Shown here piece by piece: positions 7,130 through 14,758 of a DNA stretch of 17,686 nucleotides. The DNA lies in assembly GCA_031260545.1 (NCBI GenBank), contig JAIRJQ010000007.1:1-17686 (forward strand), given 5' to 3'. The first letter of the stretch is position 1; the number at the start of each line of letters is the position of its first letter. Under the pieces are notes generated by a model that did not search any database, was not told the origin of the DNA, and was given only the letters and a program-made list of their open reading frames with translations. The position numbers were made by a program, and so were the translations under genes. The DNA is from Methanomassiliicoccaceae archaeon (lineage in GTDB: Archaea; Thermoplasmatota; Thermoplasmata; Methanomassiliicoccales; Methanomethylophilaceae).

Positions 7130-9289
7130 ATGGCAAAAGATAAGGCATTCAAGGTCGCCGAATTGAGGCCGGGAGAAGCCGGAAGGGGTGTAGCGAGAAT
7201 AGACCCCGCATTAATGGACATACTCGACCTCAGAGTGGGCGACATAATACAAATAATCGGAAACAAGAAAACGGTCTCGAAAGTGCTGAAAGGTGAGTTC
7301 GAAGACATGAACAGAGGAATAATAAGAATGGACGGTTCCACCAGGCGCAACGCGGGAACGAGCATTGACGAACGCGTTGACGTGAAAAAGGCGGTCGCAA
7401 AGAACGCTGAAAAAATAACATTCTCGCCCATGGAAGCGGTGCAGCTCCGCGGAGGCGAAGACTACATGAGGCAGGTATTCGAGACCCGTGCATTCGCCAA
7501 AGGGGATGTTTTCACCTTGAACATCATGGGCAACAAGATCGATCTTTCCGTAACTTCGTTCACGCCTGCTGCGGACGCGGTGATAATGACGCCGGCAACG
7601 GAAGTAAAGATAAGCGAGAAACCGACCGGAAAGACCGGCGATATACCGAAGGTCTCATACGAGGATATCGGCGGTCTCGGAGATGAAGTGAAAAAAGTAA
7701 GAGAGATGATCGAATTACCGTTAAAACACCCGGAATTGTTCAAAAGGCTGGGTGTCGAGGCTCCGAAAGGGGTCTTACTGCACGGTCCTCCCGGGACCGG
7801 GAAGACCATGCTTGCCAAAGCGGTCGCGGGAGAGACAAGCAGCAACTTCATCTCGCTCGGCGGTCCCGCTATAATGAGCAAGTTCTACGGCGAGTCCGAG
7901 GAAAGACTGAGGGAGATATTCAAGGATGCGGAAGAGAACGCCCCGAGCATCATCTTCATCGATGAGATAGACTCGATCGCACCGAAGCGTGACGAAGTAT
8001 CGGGAGAACAGGAGAGACGCATCGTTGCTCAGCTGCTTGCGTTAATGGACGGTCTCGAAGCACGCGGCAAGGTCGTTGTCATCGGTGCGACGAACCGCCC
8101 GAACGCCATTGATGAGGCGCTGAGAAGGCCCGGACGTTTTGACCGTGAGATCGAGATAAGCATACCGAACAGGGATGGCAGATTAGAGATCTTACAGATA
8201 CACACCCGCGGAATGCCTTTGACAGATGATGTTGACCTCAGCCGTCTTGCTGACCTGACGCACGGTTACGCCGGTGCGGACCTTTCCGCACTGACCAAAG
8301 AGGCGGCGATGGCCGCGCTGCGCCGCATACTGCCCGAGCTCGATCTCGAGACGGATGAGATACCCTTTGAAACGCTGAACAAGATAAACGTGAACAAGGA
8401 CGATTTCAACGTTGCACTGCGTGAGGTCCAAGTATCGACAATGAGAGAGGTACTGATCGAAAAACCACGTGTGCACTGGGACGATATCGGAGCACTGGCA
8501 CATGCTAAACAGGAGCTGAAGGAAGCGGTCGAATGGCCTCTGAAATACGGTAAGGTGTTCGAGCACATGAACGCCAGACCGCCGAAGGGCATACTGCTCT
8601 ACGGCCCTCCGGGCACAGGAAAAACACTGCTTGCGAAGGCCGTTGCCACGGAAAGCGAGGCCAACTTCATTGCCGTCAACGGTCCTGAGTTCCTTAACAA
8701 ATGGGTAGGTGAAAGCGAAAAGGCCGTTCGCGAAACGTTCAGGAAGGCCAGGCTGGCGGCGCCCTGCGTGATATTCATGGACGAGATCGATTCGATCGCT
8801 CCCGTCAGAGGAACGGGCGGCGACAGCAATGTCACAGAGCGCGTGATATCTCAGATGCTCACGGAAATGGATGGCCTGCAGGCGCTGAACGGCGTGGTCA
8901 TAATAGCAGCGACCAATCGTCCGGATATAATCGATCCGGCCTTGCTGAGGCCGGGAAGATTTGACAAGAGCATACTCATCGGGCCCCCGGACAAAGAATC
9001 AAGGATCTCGATATTCAAAATTCACACAAAGGAAAAACCTATTGACGCTGATGTGAATATCGACGAACTCGCAGAAATGACCGAGGGCTGCACCGGAGCG
9101 GACATAGCCGCGATATGTAACGAGGCTGTGATGACGGCGGTGCGCGAACTGGTCGCCTCCGGTAACGTCCCGACCGATGATGAGATCAAAAGATGCAAGG
9201 TCAGAATGGAATACTTCGTCAAAGCCGTAAGCAAATTCGGACCGGCGGCGAGAGAGGAGCTCGGTAAGTATTCCGGACTCTGCGCATAA
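7130..9289 (+). CDS. cdc48: VAT/CDC48 (p97-like) AAA+ ATPase
   Basis: The 719-residue protein has an N-terminal double-psi barrel and CDC48_2 region (about 1-160), then two AAA domains. D1 has Walker A GPPGTGKT at 219-226, Walker B IIFIDEID at 274-281, pore loop KFYG at 251-254 and the GRFDRE arginine-finger region near 335. D2 has Walker A at 492-499, Walker B VIFMDEID at 547-554, pore loop KWVG at 524-527 and GRFDKS near 609. It is a hexameric unfoldase that pulls proteins through its central pore using ATP and feeds proteolysis or disassembles complexes in the cytosol. The length is normal for archaeal VAT. It ends GKYSGLCA, with no clear hydrophobic-Tyr-X proteasome-docking tail. The start is supported by GGAGG six bases upstream. 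It is monocistronic, with its own TATA box and a terminator on both sides. Confidence 0.97.
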   Translation: MAKDKAFKVAELRPGEAGRGVARIDPALMDILDLRVGDIIQIIGNKKTVSKVLKGEFEDMNRGIIRMDGSTRRNAGTSIDERVDVKKAVAKNAEKITFSPMEAVQLRGGEDYMRQVFETRAFAKGDVFTLNIMGNKIDLSVTSFTPAADAVIMTPATEVKISEKPTGKTGDIPKVSYEDIGGLGDEVKKVREMIELPLKHPELFKRLGVEAPKGVLLHGPPGTGKTMLAKAVAGETSSNFISLGGPAIMSKFYGESEERLREIFKDAEENAPSIIFIDEIDSIAPKRDEVSGEQERRIVAQLLALMDGLEARGKVVVIGATNRPNAIDEALRRPGRFDREIEISIPNRDGRLEILQIHTRGMPLTDDVDLSRLADLTHGYAGADLSALTKEAAMAALRRILPELDLETDEIPFETLNKINVNKDDFNVALREVQVSTMREVLIEKPRVHWDDIGALAHAKQELKEAVEWPLKYGKVFEHMNARPPKGILLYGPPGTGKTLLAKAVATESEANFIAVNGPEFLNKWVGESEKAVRETFRKARLAAPCVIFMDEIDSIAPVRGTGGDSNVTERVISQMLTEMDGLQALNGVVIIAATNRPDIIDPALLRPGRFDKSILIGPPDKESRISIFKIHTKEKPIDADVNIDELAEMTEGCTGADIAAICNEAVMTAVRELVASGNVPTDDEIKRCKVRMEYFVKAVSKFGPAAREELGKYSGLCA

Positions 9290-9296
9290 GAACAAC

Positions 9297-9321
9297 GGGG
9301 CGCAGGCCCCTTATCCTTTTT
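9297..9321 (+). terminator. Hairpin and T-tract terminator after cdc48
   Basis: GGGGC at 9297-9301 pairs with GCCCC at 9306-9310 across a GCAG loop, and T-rich sequence (TTATCCTTTTTATT) follows. It lies 7 bases after the cdc48 stop. Confidence 0.72.
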
Positions 9322-9341
9322 ATTGGTCTTTTAGGGTATCA

Positions 9342-9359
9342 TGTGCAATTATTCGCACA
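9342..9359. promoter_or_regulatory. 18-bp palindrome upstream of the HTH regulator, candidate autoregulatory operator
   Basis: TGTGC at 9342-9346 and GCACA at 9355-9359 flank an A+T-rich centre. The site lies about 13 bases before the TATA box of the regulator gene, a position where a DNA-bound dimer could block or assist TBP/TFB. Autoregulation is inference. Confidence 0.4.
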
Positions 9360-9372
9360 CAATTTGTTCAAA

Positions 9373-9380
9373 AATATAAA
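9373..9380 (+). promoter_or_regulatory. TATA box of the regulator operon
   Basis: AATATAAA, centred about 28 bases before the GTG start at 9405. With no ribosome binding site in the 20 bases before the GTG, a leaderless message is likely. Confidence 0.65.
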
Positions 9381-9404
9381 TAGAAGAACAAACACTTTAT
9401 CTTC

Positions 9405-10361
9405 GTGGGCAGAGAAGATCTTATCAACACCACACGCGCGGTTCTCGCGAGGGCAGGTTACAGCGTATCGTCTCCGCTGAATATGAGAAGCGTTTGTTTC
9501 GACATAGTGGGAAGAAAAAAAGAATCGCTTCTGATAATAAAGGTGCTGAGCAATATTGACGCCTTTTCGAGAGAGAACGCCGATGAGATGAAGATACTCG
9601 CGGAGGCGCTCGGGGCGTCGCCGATCCTGATCGGCGAACGCTCAAGCTCCGGGTCGTTGGAATCTGGCATTGTCTATTCGCGTTTTAACATCTCCATAAT
9701 ATCTAATGAAACATTAGCAGACCATCTTTTGGAGGAGATCCCTCCTCTCATATTCGCGGCACCCGGCGGCCTTTATGTTAAATTGGATAAAGATCTTCTG
9801 AAACATCTCAGAGAAACGAGAGGCATAAGTCTCGGAACCCTTGCGGAGACAGCGGGCGTCTCGCGAAGAACGATACAGATGTATGAGACGGGCATGAGCG
9901 CCATGATAGATGCGGCGATAAGATTGGAGGAATTTCTTAACGTTCCCATAATCGAAGCGATGAACCCGTTCGATTACAAGAGCGAGGACAAGAGCAGAGA
10001 ATATGAGGTTTCGGGGCCGAGGAGGACGGATGTTCAGATCTTTAACGTTCTTCTCGATATCGGGTGTTCTGTCACACCTACTGCACGCAGCCCCTTTGAA
10101 GCGCTTACCAGAAGCGAAAAGATGGTCATACTCACCGGACTCGGAAATGAGGATGAGCGTTTGATGCACAAAGCGTCCATTGTTTCCGATATATCCAGAA
10201 TATTGGGACAGCATTCTGTCATAATTGTGGAGCGCAAAGGCCGTCTTGACAACATACAGTCAACCGCTATTGTAACTAAAGACGAAATAAAAAAGATGGA
10301 TGATCAGTCAGAACTGAAGAATCTTGTGATCGAACGGAGCGGCCACGATGATAAACGTTGA
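9405..10361 (+). CDS. COG1395-type archaeal transcriptional regulator with XRE helix-turn-helix
   Basis: This 318-residue protein starts at GTG. Residues 1-110 form an alpha/beta domain (FDIVGRKKESLLIIKVL and a long following helix) resembling the N-terminal region of archaeal COG1395 proteins. Residues 127-180 are a cro/XRE helix-turn-helix: LRETRGISLGTLAETAGVSR leads into RTIQMYETG, the recognition helix, followed by the dimer-side helix. A second alpha/beta domain, about 205-300, resembles the N-terminal one. DNA binding is well supported. The regulon and ligand are unknown; the first gene target may be its own operon, given the palindrome in its promoter. The last 14 bases overlap the next gene, so the products are probably co-expressed. 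Predicted cytosolic. Confidence 0.85.
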   Translation: MGREDLINTTRAVLARAGYSVSSPLNMRSVCFDIVGRKKESLLIIKVLSNIDAFSRENADEMKILAEALGASPILIGERSSSGSLESGIVYSRFNISIISNETLADHLLEEIPPLIFAAPGGLYVKLDKDLLKHLRETRGISLGTLAETAGVSRRTIQMYETGMSAMIDAAIRLEEFLNVPIIEAMNPFDYKSEDKSREYEVSGPRRTDVQIFNVLLDIGCSVTPTARSPFEALTRSEKMVILTGLGNEDERLMHKASIVSDISRILGQHSVIIVERKGRLDNIQSTAIVTKDEIKKMDDQSELKNLVIERSGHDDKR

Positions 10362-10965
10362 TATTGACGGCTGCACGGTGGACATACTGCCTGTTGTTAA
10401 GGGACTTATGTCAGAATACGACAGAGTGAAAGATATCGTGAACGGATCGTACGACACGTTCGCGGTGTCGCTCGGAAAAGAGGACATCGCTGCCGTCGTT
10501 ATGAGGAAAGAGCTGGAGGACGATCTGTATATTGAGGATATTGATGTCGTATACCTGCATTATCTCGGTAAGTTCGGTGAAACTGCGGCGCCCGCGCCTG
10601 CGTTCTCCGCTTTGGTGGATGCGTGCGGCGAACTTTCCGTGCCCGTACAGCCGCTGGACATGGACGAGGAATCATTCTCCGGCGTTTACTGCGATATCAT
10701 AAACACCTTCGAGCTGCTTGGCGAGAGCCGTTTGGCAAAGAAGGCGCTGAAAAAGAAATTCGATGTGTCTTCGGCGGAAAAATTTGTGATATCGTGGGAT
10801 ATGTTCGTGAACAATTCAAAGGGATTTCGTGAATTGACGCGTCTGAGAGAAAAATATATGGCCAACCGTATAAAATTTTTAGCGAAAAATTCCGAACGTA
10901 TGCTTGCAGTAGTAGAGACAGAACGTATTAATGGCATAATGTCAATACTCAACGCAAATGTATGA
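10348..10965 (+). CDS. Uncharacterised protein resembling a degenerate TraB/PrgY domain
   Basis: The 205-residue soluble protein overlaps the regulator gene by 14 bases and the protease gene by 8. GGAG at 10336-10339 supports the ATG. The pattern follows TraB/PrgY proteins. Residues 18-30 (KGLMSEYDRVKDI) sit where TraB has a G-T-x-H-x-S motif followed by a helix; DTFAVSLGKED sits where TraB has D-x-V-A-V-E-L. Residues 96-108 (SVPVQPLDMDEES) match its 'proteins pick their own substrate-side Asp' strand, and 163-196 (LREKYMANRIKFL, then RMLAVVETERINGI) match the R..YMA..L ... VVG.GH..GI tail. The catalytic His and Glu positions of active TraB are absent, so it would be non-catalytic. The family assignment is from pattern recognition only and is uncertain; it may be a lineage-specific unknown. 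Confidence 0.68.
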   Translation: MINVDIDGCTVDILPVVKGLMSEYDRVKDIVNGSYDTFAVSLGKEDIAAVVMRKELEDDLYIEDIDVVYLHYLGKFGETAAPAPAFSALVDACGELSVPVQPLDMDEESFSGVYCDIINTFELLGESRLAKKALKKKFDVSSAEKFVISWDMFVNNSKGFRELTRLREKYMANRIKFLAKNSERMLAVVETERINGIMSILNANV

Positions 10966-12151
10966 TGATGAACGTTGCGACCGCTGCGATGAATGTCGTG
11001 CGAATAAGCAGACCTTCTGTGTGAAATGCGGCAGGTCCACCGGCTATGCTGTTGCCGGGGGGTGCGACCACTGCAACGAGTGTTTTGCCAAAGGGTACAG
11101 ATATTGTATAAAATGCGGCAGGTCCGCAGGAAACACCGATGCTGCCGGGGGGTGCGACCGTTGCAACGAGTGTACTGTCGTAGGGTACAGATATTGTATA
11201 AAATGCGGCAGACCGACAGGAAACGGCGAGATGCGTATCGAACCTGCGGTCAGAGAGAGCGGTTTTGTCAAGGCCGCCAAGACCTTCGGTCTGATCGTGT
11301 TCATACTTTCTGTTCCGTACATCTTTTTTGAGATCTTTACAATGTTCTGGGTAATGGGTGATGTTCTCCCGAATGTCAGTTACGGTGTTCCTCTCATATA
11401 TCTGACGCCGTCGCCGGAGGCTATCGTAATGTACGGATTCGTTGCGGAGATCTATTATCTGTTCCTTGTCGCCGCCGTTCTGGTGTCGTTCCTTTTCATA
11501 TTATACGAGAGCCGTGACGGCATTAAGGAGGCGCTCGGCTCTAAATATAAAAAGTTGCATGATTCGCCGCTTTTTGCCGTTACGGCACTTTTTGCGGCCA
11601 CGGTGGCATTCAATGTCATACTCAACATCTTCCTTTCTGCTTCCGGGAACGAACCGGGACTGCCGGACTTCGGCGATCCGTGGAAAGAGCAGTTCCTGCT
11701 TCTCAACGCGTCCGTCTGGGAGGAGGTGCTCTGCCGTGTCCTTATGATAGGTCTGCCGCTGATGATCGCCGGCTTCCTTAAAAGTGATAAAACACCATGG
11801 AAACGTCTGTTCGGACGTTTTGAAATGAACAATACTGCGGTGTTCTTCATCATTGTCTCGGCGGCCATATTCTCATATGCACATCTGGACGGATGGGATG
11901 CGTTCAAACTTGCACCGACATTCGTGACCGGGCTTGCGTTAGGTTATCTTTTTGTCAAGTATGGTGTTCACGCATCGATAATGCTGCACTTCCTGATCGA
12001 TTACCTTACAGCCCCGTCATGGGTCTTAGGCAATGACCTCGGCGACGAGCTGGCCAACCTTTTCTTGTTTGCCGTGATCTTTATGGGTGCTTTGCTCTTT
12101 GTATGGTATTTACAGCGGAGCATCCGTTTCGTTAAAGAGAGAATGTCATAA
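10958..12151 (+). CDS. CPBP-family intramembrane metalloprotease with three N-terminal cysteine (zinc-ribbon-like) modules
   Basis: The protein has 397 residues. Residues 7-95 hold three modules of the form CxxCxxC-x7-CxxCG (Cys 7/10/13/21/24, 36/39/42/50/53 and 66/69/72/80/83), each ending in a zinc-knuckle-like IKCGR or VKCGR. From residue 103 on there are about seven to eight membrane segments. The CPBP (CAAX protease and bacteriocin-processing) motifs are present: Glu255-Glu256 with Arg260 in WEEVLCR, His309 in FSYAHLDG, and His344 with Asp348 in HFLIDY. These residues form the metal-dependent active site in known members such as Rce1. The family cleaves prenylated proteins or peptides, or confers bacteriocin immunity; the substrate here is unknown. 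The cysteine modules could bind zinc or recruit a partner on the cytosolic side. Its start overlaps the upstream stop, giving coupled translation. The final codons overlap the convergent gene by 6 bases. Confidence 0.83.
   Translation: MYDDERCDRCDECRANKQTFCVKCGRSTGYAVAGGCDHCNECFAKGYRYCIKCGRSAGNTDAAGGCDRCNECTVVGYRYCIKCGRPTGNGEMRIEPAVRESGFVKAAKTFGLIVFILSVPYIFFEIFTMFWVMGDVLPNVSYGVPLIYLTPSPEAIVMYGFVAEIYYLFLVAAVLVSFLFILYESRDGIKEALGSKYKKLHDSPLFAVTALFAATVAFNVILNIFLSASGNEPGLPDFGDPWKEQFLLLNASVWEEVLCRVLMIGLPLMIAGFLKSDKTPWKRLFGRFEMNNTAVFFIIVSAAIFSYAHLDGWDAFKLAPTFVTGLALGYLFVKYGVHASIMLHFLIDYLTAPSWVLGNDLGDELANLFLFAVIFMGALLFVWYLQRSIRFVKERMS
11093..11121 (+). repeat. Direct repeat copy 1 (29 nt, in cysteine module 2)
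   Basis: These 29 bases, beginning GGGTACAGATATTG, are identical to 11183-11211, exactly 90 bases away. The flanking GCCGGGGGGTGCGACC at 11054-11069 and 11144-11159 keeps the same 90-base offset. This indicates a recent 30-codon tandem duplication creating modules 2 and 3. Confidence 0.85.
11183..11211 (+). repeat. Direct repeat copy 2 (29 nt, in cysteine module 3)
   Basis: Identical to 11093-11121 and in the same reading frame. It encodes the GYRYCIKCGR part of the third module. Confidence 0.85.
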
Positions 12152-12904
12152 CAGCATCGTCCGCAGGCGGTCCCGTGATGTTACCGCCGACCCCAGGGAT
12201 CGCGACTCAATGATGTAGTTCCCTTTGTAATTGGACAATTTTTTTAATGCCGGCGGAAAATTGATGTTGCCGTCCCCGATGGTCATGTGATCGTCGTTGT
12301 CTCCGTTATTATCGTGGATGTGAATATTTCTTATCCTATCGCCGAGAAGATCTATCATTTCATCGATCTGGCTCGTTGTGTTCGCATGCCCGATGTCAAA
12401 ACATATCTTCATGTCCGTTCCATCCACGAGATCGAACATCTCCTTTGCTGTCTTTCCCAGCATGAATCTGAATGACGGCATATTTTCCACACACGCGGTT
12501 ATTCCGAACTCTGTCATTAGCCTGTCTATCGTCCTGATCGATCTCTTTGCCTTCTCTGCGGACCGTGATTTAAGTCCGGGTATCACCATTGACTCGTATC
12601 CCGGATGGAATGTCACAACTTTTGCGTTGATCTGTATCGCGTGTTCCATGGCCGCTATTGTTTCCATGACGGCAGCTTCCCTCATTCTTTCGGTGAGCGA
12701 TGCTATGTTGACGTCCGATATCGGCGCATGTATCGAGAATTTAAGATCGTAGGACGGTGCTACCGCTTCCAGGCGGCGTATCACCAGTGGCAGATGGTGT
12801 TCGCCGTCGGATACTATCTCCCAGTGGCCGAACTCCTTTGAGATCTTCGCGATACATTCTTCTACGACCTCGGCACAAAATGTTGTTGAGGAGACGCCGA
12901 TCAT
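12146..12904 (-). CDS. Xylose isomerase-like / endonuclease IV-like TIM-barrel protein
   Basis: The 252-residue protein starts MIGVSSTTF, the first strand of an AP endonuclease 2/sugar isomerase TIM barrel. Putative metal ligands appear in order at the strand ends: His59 (SIHAP), His100 (TFHPG), Glu140 (VENMP), Asp170 and His173 (FDIGHAN), His197/Asp198 (HIHDNNG), His206 (DDHMTIGDG) and Glu233 (IIESR). This set is close to the three-zinc site of endonuclease IV, and HMTIGDG resembles its HxxIGxG element. However, proteins of this length and type are usually annotated as sugar phosphate isomerase/epimerase. Either a sugar-related or a DNA-repair activity is possible. Its ATG overlaps the stop of the UPF0201 gene by four bases (ATGA), so the two are co-translated. 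It is convergent with the CPBP gene, with overlapping stops. Confidence 0.82.
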   Translation of the reverse strand: MIGVSSTTFCAEVVEECIAKISKEFGHWEIVSDGEHHLPLVIRRLEAVAPSYDLKFSIHAPISDVNIASLTERMREAAVMETIAAMEHAIQINAKVVTFHPGYESMVIPGLKSRSAEKAKRSIRTIDRLMTEFGITACVENMPSFRFMLGKTAKEMFDLVDGTDMKICFDIGHANTTSQIDEMIDLLGDRIRNIHIHDNNGDNDDHMTIGDGNINFPPALKKLSNYKGNYIIESRSLGSAVTSRDRLRTMLL

Positions 12905-13293
12905 ATCAAGACCTCTTCGCCATAAACGGTCTGCGGGGTCAATGCTTCAATGAATTGTGTTATGTCATCCGCTTCCACTGTGACCTTTATCGTTCCTAAT
13001 ATTGTCTTTTCGTCAACGAATGATATCTTGCCTGCGTACGCGGTCTGTTTGTTCATATGGAACACCGTGCGTTCGCCCCTCCTTCCTTTCATAAGCACGG
13101 AACGTGCGGTATCGAGTATGCGCTGTTTTCTCACACGATCGCCGAAGTCTCTCATGCTGTCAATTTCTGCAGTGATCATATCTTCCTCAACATTCAGCAC
13201 GGCATTCGGGAATATGTTAAGGATCGCGATCCTCACTCTTTCCGGGTCCTCGCTCGGAAATATCGGGCAGGACATCATGATACTCAAGACCAT
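12901..13293 (-). CDS. UPF0201 family protein (putative RNA-binding)
   Basis: The 130-residue cytosolic protein begins MVLSIMMSCPIFPSEDPERV. It has the archaeal UPF0201 layout: an opening strand and PSEDPERVRIAI helix, FPNAVLNVEED, a central RKQRILDTAR helix, then VFHMNKQTAYAGKISFV and a LGTIKVTVEADD ... IEALTPQTVYGEE ending. The KQ-A-x-x-GK stretch is the most recognisable family mark. Members have been suggested to bind RNA, but the role is not established. The start at 13293 is chosen because a TATATA at 13315-13320 lies 24-25 bases upstream and no ribosome binding site is present, implying a leaderless message. The longer open frame to 13329 would start inside the promoter. Translationally coupled to the TIM-barrel gene. 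Confidence 0.85.
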   Translation of the reverse strand: MVLSIMMSCPIFPSEDPERVRIAILNIFPNAVLNVEEDMITAEIDSMRDFGDRVRKQRILDTARSVLMKGRRGERTVFHMNKQTAYAGKISFVDEKTILGTIKVTVEADDITQFIEALTPQTVYGEEVLI

Positions 13294-13313
13294 GGTACCG
13301 GATGTCCAAAAAA

Positions 13314-13321
13314 GTATATAA
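13314..13321. promoter_or_regulatory. Single palindromic TATA box shared by polD small subunit and UPF0201 genes
   Basis: TATATA at 13315-13320 is its own reverse complement. Its centre is 24.5 bases from the first base of the ATG at 13293 (minus) and 24.5 bases from the ATG at 13342 (plus). No other TATA-like element lies in the 48-base gap. The purine-rich BRE-like AAAAAAG is on the polD side of reading, so the plus direction may be favoured. Confidence 0.6.
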
Positions 13322-13341
13322 CAAATCATCTGCTCTTAGGA

Positions 13342-14757
13342 ATGATGCGATCCGATGTGCTGAACCTTGCCGCCCAGAGGAATATGTTCCTTTCACCGGA
13401 AGCTTTGGAAATAGTGCTTTCGGACCCTGAGCCGAGGATGTTCATCAACAATATTTTATCAGCCATCTCAAAGAACACTATGTTCATCGGCAAAGATGAT
13501 GTTCTTGGGTTCCTTTCCGGAAATACAGAAAAGGAATTGAGAACCGTTGCACCCAAGAATAAACGGCAGCCGGACATTTCGATAATACCGGGAACGGATG
13601 TGACGGGAGAATCGATGTGCGAAGGCAAGGTGGACGATTTCTCGAAATATTTCATGAACCGTTACAATGCGTTACGCGACATACTGAAAAGGAAGACGGG
13701 CGCTCCCGTTCCGATAGAACGGGTAAGGTCGATGGACCGCGAGGTCCATATCATAGGCATGGTATCAGAAACGTCCGTAACAAAGAACGGTCACCGGATG
13801 CTCAGGCTTGAGGACGATTCGGGTTCATGTAAAGCTATAATTCTTAAGGACTCTCCTCACATTAACGATATCATCGTGAATGATGAGGTCATAGGACTGA
13901 CCGGCAGCCCCACCCGGGACGGGATGATGCTGGTCGCGAGCGAGATAATCAGGCCGGGCGTTCCGTCGGAACGGTGGGAACCTTCCGATTCTGTAGCTTC
14001 TGTCGCTTTCCTTTCTGACATACATGTAGGAAGCCACACATTCCTTGAAACAAGATGGAAGTCTATGGCCAAATGGCTCAGAGAGAACGCAAAAAGTATG
14101 GATCTGGATTATCTTATTCTGCCGGGGGATGTTGTGGACGGGATCGGCATATTCCCGGGTCAGCAGGAAGAGCTTTCGATCGACGATATATACAAACAAT
14201 ACAACCGGCTCGCCGAATATCTGAAGGAAATTCCGGATCATATCAAAATTGTCCTGCAGCCGGGCAACCATGATGCGGTGCGTCCTGCAGAGCCGCAGCC
14301 GGCGTTGTCCGAAATATTTACAAAGATGTTCGATTCCAACGTGATGATGACGGCGAACCCGGTGCAGCTGAACATCGAAGGCAGGACGATATTAACATAT
14401 CACGGAAGGAGCATTGACGACTGGGTGGCCAGCGTCCAGCGGTTGACATATGAGGATCCGGTAGCTGTGATGAAAGAGATGCTTGACAGACGGCATTTGG
14501 CGCCTATGTACGGATTGAAAACAGCACTGGCGCCGGAGAAGAAGGATTATCTGGTGATCGATAAACGGCCCGACATATTTGTTACCGGGCATGTGCACGG
14601 TGCTGCTACGGAAGAATACAGAGGGATAAGACTGATCGCCGCATCAACGTGGCAGGATCAGACGGAATTCCAAAAGATGCATAATTTCAACCCGCAGCCG
14701 GGCGTGATGCCTATTGTCCATCTCGGCACCGGAAAAACAACAATGAAAGGGTTTTAA
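13342..14757 (+). CDS. polB: DNA polymerase D small subunit DP1 (3'-5' exonuclease)
   Basis: The protein has 471 residues from the ATG at 13342; a second ATG follows immediately. There is a short N-terminal helical domain (1-60), a linker, an OB-fold (about 134-205) and a calcineurin-like phosphoesterase domain with the full Mre11-like set: SDIHVGS (Asp226, His228), LPGDVVDG (Asp263), QPGNHDA (Asn309, His310), YHGRS (His354) and TGHVHG (His417, His419). All residues needed for Mn-dependent proofreading appear to be present. It forms the archaeal replicative polymerase D with the large subunit DP2, which is not in the window. The open frame continues upstream to 13057, but that part overlaps the UPF0201 gene and is not coding. 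Promoter and UPF0201 gene are shared head to head. Convergent with the ATPase gene, with one base between the stops. Confidence 0.95.
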   Translation: MMRSDVLNLAAQRNMFLSPEALEIVLSDPEPRMFINNILSAISKNTMFIGKDDVLGFLSGNTEKELRTVAPKNKRQPDISIIPGTDVTGESMCEGKVDDFSKYFMNRYNALRDILKRKTGAPVPIERVRSMDREVHIIGMVSETSVTKNGHRMLRLEDDSGSCKAIILKDSPHINDIIVNDEVIGLTGSPTRDGMMLVASEIIRPGVPSERWEPSDSVASVAFLSDIHVGSHTFLETRWKSMAKWLRENAKSMDLDYLILPGDVVDGIGIFPGQQEELSIDDIYKQYNRLAEYLKEIPDHIKIVLQPGNHDAVRPAEPQPALSEIFTKMFDSNVMMTANPVQLNIEGRTILTYHGRSIDDWVASVQRLTYEDPVAVMKEMLDRRHLAPMYGLKTALAPEKKDYLVIDKRPDIFVTGHVHGAATEEYRGIRLIAASTWQDQTEFQKMHNFNPQPGVMPIVHLGTGKTTMKGF

Positions 14758-14758
14758 C

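Noticed and set aside
13057..13341. N-terminal 95-codon extension of the polD small subunit frame
   Set aside because: It overlaps the well-supported UPF0201 gene on the other strand and lies upstream of the TATA box; the protein in this part resembles nothing and the DP1 N-terminus begins at MMRSDVL.
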